In this document: piece after piece, positions 6,187-12,382 of the stretch | Numbering within the stretch: the first letter of the stretch is position 1 | Layout of the letters: each line of letters starts with the position of its first letter | From: a virus | Length of the DNA: 63,711 bases | Strand: one strand, 5' to 3' | Virus record (IMG/VR): IMGVR_UViG_3300021976_000012 | Coordinates: 1 to 63,711 of that record | Program-made: the position numbers and the translations under genes | Notes under the pieces: generated by a model | The model's input: the letters and a program-made list of their open reading frames with translations, nothing else | Database searches by the model: none | What the model was told of the DNA's origin: nothing

Positions 6187-6493
6187 AGATGGAGATAGTC
6201 TTGCTTTAGTCACTGAGCCATGGTGGGTACCAACCTTTGAATTTTTAATTCATCGCATCGCACCATGCTGTGGTTTATTTGGCTGGTTGTCAAGCAAATC
6301 AGATAAATTTAGTGAATTACTTTTCGATATAAATGGAAATCTACAAAACTTTGCATACAAAAAGCAAAGAGAAATTTATACTACACCAATTGAATCAGGA
6401 TGCAAAGCATCTGTAGCTCTTTACGGTATCAAAGGTCATTCATGCTGGAAAGATGAATGCGAATATAAGGAGGAAGATATGCCTGACTTGTAA
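6146..6493 (+). CDS. Hypothetical protein, 115 aa
   Basis: ATG 6146 preceded by GAAGAGAAG is preferred; ATG 6158 is possible and the upstream open frame is shadow. Contains RIAPCCGLFGW and GHSCWKDECEY. It looks like a soluble small-domain protein. Overlaps the nucleotidyltransferase by 41 nt. Confidence 0.65.
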   Translation: MLHGMKKAIVWYHKDGDSLALVTEPWWVPTFEFLIHRIAPCCGLFGWLSSKSDKFSELLFDINGNLQNFAYKKQREIYTTPIESGCKASVALYGIKGHSCWKDECEYKEEDMPDL

Positions 6494-6512
6494 GTACCAG
6501 AAGTACTGGTAC
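6494..6512 (+). promoter_or_regulatory. Small hairpin just upstream of a ribosome-binding site
   Basis: GTACCAG-AAGTA-CTGGTAC forms a perfect 7-bp stem directly before AGGAGAGG of the next gene. It may shield or expose that site, or be an mRNA processing point. Confidence 0.35.
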
Positions 6513-6525
6513 AGGAGAGGCATAT

Positions 6526-6882
6526 GTGTCCAACACGGACAAGACCAAACCATACTGGGTTCAGATCATGCAAAATCGTGAACTTCAAATTGAAGATCAT
6601 GACCATCGTAATGGTATTTGTGATCTAGACTTCAGAATCAAACCATGGCGTGATTACACTTCTTGCAACTATCATATTAGATACTACAGTAAGACTGGTA
6701 GAAGGATTTTCGGTCGTCCATCTAAGGCAGAACAATCTTATCGAGCAGAAGCAAATGGCAGTGCACGTACCAAGCTTCGTAACGCTGTTAGTGAACTACG
6801 TAAAATGGCTATTGAGGATGTCGAGGACTGGGATATAGTTATTCCTCGCCACCGTCACTCTGCTCTCTGGGATGTGGATTAA
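6526..6882 (+). CDS. Hypothetical protein, 118 aa
   Basis: GTG 6526 with GGAGAGG 6 nt upstream. Rich in aromatic and basic residues (WRDYTSCNYHIRYYSKTGRR) and ends in an acidic/His stretch. No family recognised. Confidence 0.7.
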   Translation: MSNTDKTKPYWVQIMQNRELQIEDHDHRNGICDLDFRIKPWRDYTSCNYHIRYYSKTGRRIFGRPSKAEQSYRAEANGSARTKLRNAVSELRKMAIEDVEDWDIVIPRHRHSALWDVD

Positions 6883-6883
6883 G

Positions 6884-7087
6884 ATGGTGTATCTTGATTG
6901 TCCAGATGCTTTGTATGGAAGACATGGACCTACAGATAGTTATGGTAAGTGTCCATGGTGTGGTAAAAAAGTTGAGAGTGTAGCATTAAAACCACGGGCA
7001 GATCGCAATGTAAAATCTGATGCTTTAGCATCTTACGATTACTATTATGATCCTGATTATGGCATTGATCCTTATGATCGCTACTAG
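6884..7087 (+). CDS. Zinc-ribbon miniprotein, 67 aa
   Basis: ATG 6884 lies just after the previous stop; ATG 6872 would overlap it and lacks a ribosome-binding site. Contains LDCPDALYGRHGPTDSYGK and CPWCGKK (zinc ribbon). The tail is Tyr/Asp-rich (YDYYYDPDYGIDPYDRY). Confidence 0.6.
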   Translation: MVYLDCPDALYGRHGPTDSYGKCPWCGKKVESVALKPRADRNVKSDALASYDYYYDPDYGIDPYDRY

Positions 7088-7092
7088 GAGTG

Positions 7093-7362
7093 ATGGTGAT
7101 ACGAGATCCTGTAAAATGGAGCGCGTACCAAAAACAAAGGTATAAAGAATCAAGACTAAGAGCATTAGCAATACTTGGAAACAAGTGCGACTCCTGTGGT
7201 GATGATGAATTAGATCATCTACAACTAACTTACAAAGATGGATCTATAAGTGGTAGTCCACCAAGTAGAATCCTTAATATATCCAAGGCTAGATTCGATG
7301 TAGAGATTAAGAAATGTAAAGCTGTATGTTTAAGGTGCTACAACATTAATAGATACCAATGA
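7093..7362 (+). CDS. HNH-like zinc-finger protein, possibly inactive, 89 aa
   Basis: Pattern CDSCG...LDHLQL...KKCKAVCLRCYNINRYQ matches the zinc-binding HNH fold with CxxC...DH...CxxC. The usual HN of the last helix is YN, so nuclease activity may be lost. Starts are crowded (GTG 7090, ATG 7093, GTG 7096) behind AGGAG; ATG 7093 chosen. Confidence 0.6.
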   Translation: MVIRDPVKWSAYQKQRYKESRLRALAILGNKCDSCGDDELDHLQLTYKDGSISGSPPSRILNISKARFDVEIKKCKAVCLRCYNINRYQ

Positions 7363-7373
7363 CAACTTAATAT

Positions 7374-7446
7374 GATCCGTTAGCTCAGATGGTAGAGCAG
7401 CGTCCCTTTAAGTCGCGTGTCCTCGGTTCGACCCCGAGACGGATCA
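7374..7446 (+). tRNA. tRNA-Lys (TTT) with C33
   Basis: Acceptor GATCCGT/ACGGATC, D-stem GCTC/GAGC, anticodon stem GCGTC/GTCGC with a T-T mismatch, loop CCTTTAA (TTT), T-arm CTCGG-TTCGACC-CCGAG, discriminator A7446. Position 33 is C instead of the near-universal T. ATG follows at 7448. Confidence 0.88.
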
Positions 7447-7447
7447 C

Positions 7448-7672
7448 ATGAACAAAATTACGCTAGAAGAGCTAAGATATATAACACGATTGACCCAACT
7501 AGCTGTAGCAGATAAAATGGGAAACCAACAATCAACCGTATCAGATATGGAAAGGGCTTTCCCACTCAATTGTAGATTAAGTACACTTCGTAGATACATT
7601 GATGCTATTGGTGGTGAACTAACAATAAGCATTAAGTTAGATAAAGAAACTTATATTTTGACCCACGAATAA
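7448..7672 (+). CDS. XRE-family helix-turn-helix regulator, 74 aa
   Basis: LTQLAVADKMGNQQSTVSDMER is a Cro/CI-type helix-turn-helix (residues about 15-38), followed by LSTLRRYIDAIGGELTISI, the usual end of such single-domain regulators. It starts 1 nt after tRNA-Lys with no ribosome-binding site. A DNA-binding repressor is likely; its operator is unknown, and the TGTCCGA elements at the right end are a candidate worth testing. Confidence 0.8.
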   Translation: MNKITLEELRYITRLTQLAVADKMGNQQSTVSDMERAFPLNCRLSTLRRYIDAIGGELTISIKLDKETYILTHE

Positions 7673-7678
7673 AAACAG

Positions 7679-7749
7679 TCAGGTATTGTGTAATGGTAGC
7701 ACGTCGCACTTTGGATGCGAAAGTCCTAGTTCGAACCTAGGTATCTGAG
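7679..7749 (+). tRNA. tRNA-Gln (TTG)
   Basis: Acceptor TCAGGTA/TATCTGA, D-stem GTGT/GCAC, anticodon stem TCGCA/TGCGA with loop CTTTGGA (TTG), T-arm CCTAG-TTCGAAC-CTAGG, discriminator G7749. Confidence 0.93.
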
Positions 7750-7791
7750 CGTAGCAATTGCTACAAAATTACAAACTAGCTGGGAATTAAA

Positions 7792-8733
7792 TTGACATTT
7801 ACATTTGGAGTATTCCTATTCGTCGCATTACCACTAGCAGTGATATTCTTCTTCGTGATGCGTCATTATCAGAAGAAGCTACATGTACTCACAGTAGAAG
7901 GTGGTCGTCACTCAAGCATTGATTCTGCTGATTTTGCTGCTACTGGTAATAAATGGGGATTTGGGATCGCTACTGCGCTTGCCATTCTCATGTTGGTACT
8001 GTCCAGTGTATGGTTCGTACCAGTACGCAACGTAGGTATTGTTACTGCGTTCAATAACCCTACTGGGACCACCACAGGTAGTGGCCTTAAGGTTACCTGG
8101 CCCTGGGAAGAAGTTGTTGATTTTGACGCTTCGATTCAGGTTTCAGACCATACTGGTGACAAGAATTGTTCTACAGTTCGTATTGGTTCACTAGCTACGG
8201 CGTGTGCTGAGAACCGTATTCAGTGGCAGGTATTGGATTCAGCAGCTCCTAAGTTGTACAAGGATTACAAAGGTAACTTTGAGAATCTGAAGAATAACTT
8301 GGTAGAAACGAAAATCCAAAATGCCCTAAATACGGTATTTGCCACATATAACCCTTTGGCACAGGTAAACATTCAGACTGGACAGACCAGCTTTGATGGT
8401 GCTAAGCTTGGCAAAGACGTTGAGGACGAACTAAACAGAACTATCGGATCTGATATTAAGATTGTATCTGTATCAATTCCGCTCGTTCACCACGACGCCA
8501 AGACTGAAAACAACATCAAGTCATTCCAAGATGTTATCGCCAATGCCCGTATTCTTGACCAGCTATCTTCTAATGCTGACAAGGAAAAGGCAATTGCAGA
8601 TAAGCAAAGAGTCTTCCTTACCCCAGAGTACATCCAAAACAAGTGTGTTGACGAGTCAGTCAAAATGGGCGTTCCGCCTGGCTTGTGTCTCGTTGGCGGA
8701 GGAGCAATCGTAAATGCGCAAACCACAAAGTAA
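7792..8733 (+). CDS. SPFH/Band-7 domain membrane protein, 313 aa
   Basis: Two N-terminal membrane spans (FGVFLFVALPLAVIFFFVM and GIATALAILMLVLSSVWFV) followed by a prohibitin-type SPFH domain (VRNVGIVTAFNNPTG...VDFDASIQVSD...) and a helical region (SSNADKEKAIADKQR). These proteins form membrane rings and microdomains. TTG 7792 is the only start keeping the first span, as TAG lies just upstream. The overlapping lipoprotein gene suggests both act at the envelope, perhaps in exclusion of other phages (inference). Confidence 0.85.
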   Translation: MTFTFGVFLFVALPLAVIFFFVMRHYQKKLHVLTVEGGRHSSIDSADFAATGNKWGFGIATALAILMLVLSSVWFVPVRNVGIVTAFNNPTGTTTGSGLKVTWPWEEVVDFDASIQVSDHTGDKNCSTVRIGSLATACAENRIQWQVLDSAAPKLYKDYKGNFENLKNNLVETKIQNALNTVFATYNPLAQVNIQTGQTSFDGAKLGKDVEDELNRTIGSDIKIVSVSIPLVHHDAKTENNIKSFQDVIANARILDQLSSNADKEKAIADKQRVFLTPEYIQNKCVDESVKMGVPPGLCLVGGGAIVNAQTTK

Positions 8734-9013
8734 ATTCTGGACTGTTTGGCTAGCAGTTGTTGGCATTGCCATTGCAGGTATCTTTTCACTCAGTGCCTGT
8801 GGTATTGGTAAGGCAGTAGAACCATTTAAGGATGCGCCTGTCGGTGTTCAAAATAATGGTTCAGCCGACGGTGTTAGTATGCCAGATGGTTTCTCGAACG
8901 TGTCTACCAAGTGTGATCACGGCAATAGAATTTATGTTGCTTACCATGGTGACAATACATATGCTGCAATTGCTGTAGTAGCAGGCGACCCAACCTGTGG
9001 TACTGGTCAATGA
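8714..9013 (+). CDS. Predicted lipoprotein, 99 aa
   Basis: Basic N-terminus MRKPQSKFW, hydrophobic span and lipobox FSLSAC (Cys29), so a membrane-anchored exported protein. Strong GGAGGAG lies in the end of the SPFH gene. The mature region has two further Cys. Co-transcribed and overlapping with the SPFH gene; both probably work together. Confidence 0.8.
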   Translation: MRKPQSKFWTVWLAVVGIAIAGIFSLSACGIGKAVEPFKDAPVGVQNNGSADGVSMPDGFSNVSTKCDHGNRIYVAYHGDNTYAAIAVVAGDPTCGTGQ

Positions 9014-9168
9014 ACAAAGCGACTTTTGAGCGTGCATTAAAAGCAGTAGCTGCTGGTAAGGCACTCAAGGAAGTTAAAGTTAGAAATGTAGAAACTGATG
9101 TTGTTCTCTCTATTAAGAGCATTAGATTTGATGGAGTAGACGACACAATTTACATTGAAGTAGAATAG
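9010..9168 (+). CDS. Small hypothetical protein, 52 aa
   Basis: ATG overlaps the lipoprotein TGA (ATGA). The product begins MNKATFERALKAVAAGKALK and is soluble with an acidic end (IYIEVE). Unknown role. Confidence 0.6.
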   Translation: MNKATFERALKAVAAGKALKEVKVRNVETDVVLSIKSIRFDGVDDTIYIEVE

Positions 9169-9192
9169 ATAAGAGGGCTCGCAAGAGCCTGC

Positions 9193-9266
9193 GCGAGCGT
9201 ACGCTAATGGTTAGTGCGGCCAATCTTATAAATTGGTGGTTATGGGTTCAAGTCCCATCGCTCGTA
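9193..9266 (+). tRNA. tRNA-Ile (TAT)
   Basis: Acceptor GCGAGCG/CGCTCGT, D-stem CGCT/AGTG, anticodon stem CCAAT/ATTGG with loop CTTATAA (TAT, reads ATA), T-arm ATGGG-TTCAAGT-CCCAT, discriminator A9266. A GGCTC-GCAA-GAGCC hairpin lies just upstream (9177-9190). GTG follows at 9268. Confidence 0.88.
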
Positions 9267-9267
9267 C

Positions 9268-9612
9268 GTGCGTATACACGTACTAGATTCTAAACTAGTA
9301 CCACACTTTGATTTGCGACGTGATGGCAATGAATGGTATTGGACACCCAAGGAGAAATACAAAGTGGAACAAGATACGCCACCGCTATACAAAATAACAT
9401 CATTACCAGAAGAACTTAAGACACATTATAAGTGTGGTATATGCGATTCAGAAATTTCCATGGATGATGCTGCAATGCTACAGTTAGCAATGGAAAAGCA
9501 CGAATGTATAAATGATTCTGTTGGTCCATGGTACTCGTACATCTTTACATTCTGGTCTGCATTCATAGTGCTTGTTGTCTGTGTCACATTGGTTAAAATT
9601 TTTGCAAAATAG
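9268..9612 (+). CDS. Zinc-finger membrane protein, 114 aa
   Basis: GTG 9268 lies 1 nt after tRNA-Ile. The central KCGICDSEISMDD...MEKHEC is a zinc-finger-like motif. A C-terminal span, IFTFWSAFIVLVVCVTLVKI, anchors the protein. No ribosome-binding site is possible within the tRNA end. Confidence 0.65.
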   Translation: MRIHVLDSKLVPHFDLRRDGNEWYWTPKEKYKVEQDTPPLYKITSLPEELKTHYKCGICDSEISMDDAAMLQLAMEKHECINDSVGPWYSYIFTFWSAFIVLVVCVTLVKIFAK

Positions 9613-9618
9613 AAATAT

Positions 9619-9689
9619 GCCTCCATTGCATAATGGTAATGCCATGCTCTTGTAAAGCATTGATCGGTGTTCGATTCACCGTGGAGGCT
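9619..9689 (+). tRNA. tRNA-Thr (TGT)
   Basis: Acceptor GCCTCCA/TGGAGGC, D-stem GCAT/ATGC, anticodon stem ATGCT/AGCAT with loop CTTGTAA (TGT), T-arm CGGTG-TTCGATT-CACCG, discriminator T9689. GTG follows at 9691. Confidence 0.94.
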
Positions 9690-9690
9690 C

Positions 9691-9837
9691 GTGACAAATA
9701 AAATTCAGCAAGTTAAATTGACAGGAGGTAGTACCACTGTACGTACGGTATTTCTGGTACTAATTCCTTTCACCTGCGGGTTAAGTATTATTCCTTGGAT
9801 TGCCTACGAGATTATTCATTGGGCAGGTAAACATTAA
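9691..9837 (+). CDS. Small membrane protein, 48 aa
   Basis: GTG 9691 starts 1 nt after tRNA-Thr. VTNKIQQVKLTGG precedes a hydrophobic span (VFLVLIPFTCGLSIIPWIAY). The stop overlaps the next ATG by one base (TAATG). Confidence 0.6.
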   Translation: MTNKIQQVKLTGGSTTVRTVFLVLIPFTCGLSIIPWIAYEIIHWAGKH

Positions 9838-10013
9838 TGGACTTTCTGACTTATGTACTTCTCACTTTACCTATTGCGATATTCATTGCCGGTTTGGTGA
9901 TGATGTATGCATATGGATATAAGCATGGCAAGCGTGACACAATAAGAAACATGACAGAGACACTAGAAATGGGGAAACTTCCAAACTATGAGTCAGGCAA
10001 ACATGTTAGATGA
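9837..10013 (+). CDS. Small membrane protein, 58 aa
   Basis: N-terminal span YVLLTLPIAIFIAGLVMMYA then a basic/polar tail (YKHGKRDTIRNMTETLEM). It forms a coupled pair with the preceding membrane miniprotein. Confidence 0.6.
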   Translation: MDFLTYVLLTLPIAIFIAGLVMMYAYGYKHGKRDTIRNMTETLEMGKLPNYESGKHVR

Positions 10014-10209
10014 CGCCACACCAATATTCAGTTATGAAGAAATTCGACTCAACTATCTGAGTACAGCAGATTCCTATGTAATAACAACTCCACTTGGAAG
10101 ATGGATTGCATTACCATCTGAGAATTTAGAAGACATGCTTGTGATTCTCACAGCAGCTAAGAATCATCGTGATTTCGGATTTGCTGTCTGCAACGATGAG
10201 ATCTACTAA
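9988..10209 (+). CDS. Hypothetical protein, 73 aa
   Basis: MSQANMLDDATPIFSYEEIR... ATG 9988 (or 10003) overlaps the membrane protein end. It resembles the next product in layout (VITTPLGRWIALPSENLEDMLVILTAAKNHRDFG), suggesting a duplicated small domain. The stop overlaps the next ATG. Confidence 0.65.
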   Translation: MSQANMLDDATPIFSYEEIRLNYLSTADSYVITTPLGRWIALPSENLEDMLVILTAAKNHRDFGFAVCNDEIY

Positions 10210-10400
10210 TGACTACTCCCAAAAAGATATACGACAATGGAGCAATATCAGTTAAGCATGACGGTGACTTTAACACTTACTTGATTTCTAATGTCTATGG
10301 CAATGGTCATGTTAGAATTCCAGCAGGTGACTTAGAGAAATTTGCAAGTGCAATTCAGATAGCACAATTACATCGTGATCATGGTGAGATTAATGGCTAG
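10209..10400 (+). CDS. Hypothetical protein, paralogue-like of the preceding gene, 63 aa
   Basis: Shares the pattern LISNVYGNGHVRIPAGDLEKF...AIQIAQLHRDHG with the upstream product (small beta-hairpin then a helix ending in HRD). This looks like an in-place duplication. Overlaps the next start by 8 nt. Confidence 0.65.
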   Translation: MTTPKKIYDNGAISVKHDGDFNTYLISNVYGNGHVRIPAGDLEKFASAIQIAQLHRDHGEING

Positions 10401-10632
10401 TAACGCAGCAAGATTCGAAGAAATTTCACCTGGAGTATTTCGTACATTCAAGCTTCAGAGTGATGGGGGTGGCAAATCATTCAAGACATACAAAGAAGCA
10501 GTTGATCATGTTGCTGTTCAAGAAGAATTGTGGAATTCTAGTATTCATGGTAGAATGGAATATAGAATTGACATGATTGATACCACCATAATTAGTCTTG
10601 ATGGTGAAATAATGAACGAACCACCAAAATGA
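10393..10632 (+). CDS. Hypothetical protein, 79 aa
   Basis: ATG 10393 (MASNAARFEEISPGVF) chosen; the upstream GTG lies deep in the previous gene. No motif recognised. Ends 11 nt before tRNA-Gln(CTG). Confidence 0.6.
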   Translation: MASNAARFEEISPGVFRTFKLQSDGGGKSFKTYKEAVDHVAVQEELWNSSIHGRMEYRIDMIDTTIISLDGEIMNEPPK

Positions 10633-10643
10633 TTAAGCACCAT

Positions 10644-10716
10644 TCTACCGTAGTGTAATTGGTAGCACACCTGACTCTGAATCAGGAGATTTCAAGTTCG
10701 AGTCTTGACGGTAGAA
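10644..10716 (+). tRNA. tRNA-Gln (CTG)
   Basis: Acceptor TCTACCG/CGGTAGA, D-stem GTGT/GCAC, anticodon stem CCTGA/TCAGG with loop CTCTGAA (CTG), T-arm TCAAG-TTCGAGT-CTTGA, discriminator A10716. Confidence 0.94.
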
Positions 10717-10850
10717 CCTTGGGCGCCCAGGTTGGGATAACTTAGCTGTGTCATAGGCTGTCTAGCACTCCTTATAGTTCGCGCGAATAAGTGATCTAGG
10801 CTGAGCAGCATAAAGAAGGATAGGGGTTCAAATCCTCCCCGCTCACTCAT
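10717..10850 (+). ncRNA. Structured RNA ending in a tRNA-like acceptor/T-arm minihelix
   Basis: Non-coding. TGGGCGCCCA palindrome, then a long hairpin joining CTAGCACT with AGTGATCTAG through CTTAT/ATAAG. The last 45 nt form a minihelix: acceptor TGAGCAG (10802-10808) with CCGCTCA (10839-10845, 6 of 7 pairs) and T-arm AGGGG-TTCAAAT-CCTCC, with no D or anticodon arm between. Such minihelices are minimal RNase P/RNase Z substrates. It could be a tRNA relic or a processing signal. Confidence 0.35.
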
Positions 10851-10877
10851 AATAAAACTTAATGAATGTAGGTAGCA

Positions 10878-11216
10878 ATGGCTGGGAGAACTAATATAAA
10901 GCTTAGTGATGAGCTTAGAGATAGACTGTCAGAATTAAGAAAAAATGCTGGTAATCCTTCATTAACTCATATGGGATTAGTTGTTGGGGTTAGTCCATCT
11001 ACAATTCGTACTGCTATGTCTGGTTATTCAGTAAGATGGAAGACATATCAGGCAATACTAGAAGCATTAAATGCTACTGAAGAACAGATATTAGAGTTCC
11101 GTAATGCTTGGATTAGATCTAAGACATCAGTAATGCCAGAGGTTCAAGGCCCACTGTGGGCACAGGAACTTCATAGGAAGTTTGATCTGATTATCGAAAT
11201 GTTGGAGAAGAAGTAA
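10878..11216 (+). CDS. Helix-turn-helix DNA-binding protein, 112 aa
   Basis: Residues about 25-60 (SLTHMGLVVGVSPSTIRTAM) fit an XRE-like helix-turn-helix, followed by an amphipathic C-terminal helix (ELHRKFDLIIEMLEKK) likely used for dimerisation. A small transcription regulator is likely; target unknown. Confidence 0.7.
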   Translation: MAGRTNIKLSDELRDRLSELRKNAGNPSLTHMGLVVGVSPSTIRTAMSGYSVRWKTYQAILEALNATEEQILEFRNAWIRSKTSVMPEVQGPLWAQELHRKFDLIIEMLEKK

Positions 11217-11222
11217 AGGTTT

Positions 11223-11295
11223 GCCCGCGTAGCTCAATGGACAGAGCAAAACCCTTCTAAGGTTGATGTTGCTGGTTCGAATCCAGTCGCGGGCA
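11223..11295 (+). tRNA. tRNA-Arg (TCT)
   Basis: Acceptor GCCCGCG/CGCGGGC, D-stem GCTC/GAGC, anticodon stem 3' end GGTT with loop CTTCTAA (TCT), T-arm GCTGG-TTCGAAT-CCAGT, discriminator A11295. The outer anticodon pair is A-G. Confidence 0.92.
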
Positions 11296-11303
11296 CGAAC
11301 AAA

Positions 11304-11342
11304 ATGGAATCCCCCACCATAAAAAGGACACCCCACCAGTGA
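11304..11342 (+). CDS. Possible 12-residue leader peptide
   Basis: ATG 11304 encodes MESPTIKRTPHQ and its TGA overlaps the GTG start of the next gene (GTGA). It starts 8 nt after tRNA-Arg. It may couple translation to the downstream gene, or be coincidence. Confidence 0.25.
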   Translation: MESPTIKRTPHQ

Positions 11343-11629
11343 TAGAACTAAATACTAAACCTTGGTGTAACTGTCACACCACAGGTAAATGGCTAAGACA
11401 GGACGGGTATACGCTCGACCGTGCATCTGGTATATGGGTTCACAGTCGCTGTAGTAAGCCTAGTCGGATGAACTATGACCGTAATGTGCTTGGTCTGCCA
11501 CAGATCCCACAACAGCGTAAGTCTGATGATATTTACGAAGACGAACGCAAATATGATCTGCGGAAAATGGCTATGGCAGAAATTAATTCTGAATTAGATT
11601 GGGATGATGACGACGACGATGACTATTAA
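11339..11629 (+). CDS. Cys-rich protein with acidic tail, 96 aa
   Basis: GTG 11339 with AAAAGGA upstream. PWCNCHTTGKWL...HSRCSKP has zinc-ligand-like Cys/His. The C-terminus is a run of Asp (DWDDDDDDDY), which suggests nucleic-acid mimicry or metal binding, but this is speculative. Confidence 0.65.
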   Translation: MIELNTKPWCNCHTTGKWLRQDGYTLDRASGIWVHSRCSKPSRMNYDRNVLGLPQIPQQRKSDDIYEDERKYDLRKMAMAEINSELDWDDDDDDDY

Positions 11630-11630
11630 T

Positions 11631-12098
11631 ATGCGTGAACATTTTGTACAATCAAACTTGATCGAAGACATTAAAGATATTCATGAATTGCCAAAATCTG
11701 AAAAAGCTTGGGATTATATTAACAAGATTAATACACTAACTAAAAACGATATACTAAACGTTCATGCCATAATCATGGAAGATCTACTATGGGATGATCG
11801 ATATGTTGGTAATTATCGTGATGTCAATGTAACCGTAGGTGGACGTACATGTCCACCACATTACATTGTACCACAATTAATGGATGTATGGATTGGCAAC
11901 ATGAGATTTTGGCAAGACATTGATCCAATGAATTGTCATGTTCAGTTTGAACACATTCATCCATTCGTTGATGGCAATGGTCGAACTGGCCGTATGTTAA
12001 TGTGGTGGCATGAAGTCAAACAAGATAAGGAACCGACTCTTATTACATATAATAAGCGCTGGGACTACTATGCTCTGTTTGACAAGAGAGCTATATAG
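11631..12098 (+). CDS. Fic domain protein (putative AMPylator), 155 aa
   Basis: Complete Fic active-site motif HPFVDGNGRTGR (residues 110-121), where His attacks the nucleotide phosphate. Fic enzymes transfer AMP or other nucleotides to hydroxyls on target proteins. Near the N-terminus QSNLIEDI resembles the (S/T)xxxE(G/N) inhibitory helix of self-inhibited Fic proteins, with Asp in the last place. ATG 11631 follows the previous stop; upstream ATGs at 11604 and 11607 would overlap the acidic gene. No separate antitoxin is seen. The target is unknown: host translation factor, kinase or defence protein. Confidence 0.85.
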   Translation: MREHFVQSNLIEDIKDIHELPKSEKAWDYINKINTLTKNDILNVHAIIMEDLLWDDRYVGNYRDVNVTVGGRTCPPHYIVPQLMDVWIGNMRFWQDIDPMNCHVQFEHIHPFVDGNGRTGRMLMWWHEVKQDKEPTLITYNKRWDYYALFDKRAI

Positions 12099-12113
12099 AT
12101 AAAGATCAATGTA

Positions 12114-12157
12114 GTCAGAAGCTTGACACCCATCGCACGACGTGATAGGCTTCTGAC
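12114..12157 (+). promoter_or_regulatory. Candidate promoter inside a 9-bp inverted repeat, upstream of tRNA-Lys
   Basis: TTGACA (12123-12128), 17-nt spacer, TAGGCT (12146-12151) gives a sigma-A-like promoter with start about 4 nt before the tRNA. It is framed by the inverted repeat GTCAGAAGC (12114-12122) and GCTTCTGAC (12149-12157), which could be an operator or an RNA hairpin. Confidence 0.5.
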
Positions 12158-12161
12158 GCCA

Positions 12162-12234
12162 GGTTCGGTACCATAGTGGCCAATGGGACAGACTCTTAAT
12201 CTGTTTGCCGTGGGTTCGAATCCCACCCGAACCA
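12162..12234 (+). tRNA. tRNA-Lys (CTT)
   Basis: Acceptor GGTTCGG/CCGAACC, D-stem CCAT/ATGG, anticodon stem ACAGA/TCTGT with loop CTCTTAA (CTT), T-arm GTGGG-TTCGAAT-CCCAC, discriminator A12234. Here the downstream gene has its own ribosome-binding site. Confidence 0.94.
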
Positions 12235-12259
12235 CAATATCTAACGAAAGGAGGAGAAT

Positions 12260-12382
12260 ATGGATATTGGAGAAGAAAGAAAATCTGTAACTTTTGAACC
12301 AGTAGAAGAACCATCTATAGAAGAAGTTCCAACTGAACAACCTCCTATAGAAATCCCGCAGGAGGAACCAATTGCGGTCTGA
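12260..12382 (+). CDS. Glu/Pro-rich low-complexity peptide, 40 aa
   Basis: Excellent AAAGGAGGAG before ATG 12260. The product consists of EEP/EVP/EIP repeats (PVEEPSIEEVPTEQPPIEIP), strongly acidic and probably disordered. It overlaps the next gene by 11 nt. Confidence 0.65.
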   Translation: MDIGEERKSVTFEPVEEPSIEEVPTEQPPIEIPQEEPIAV

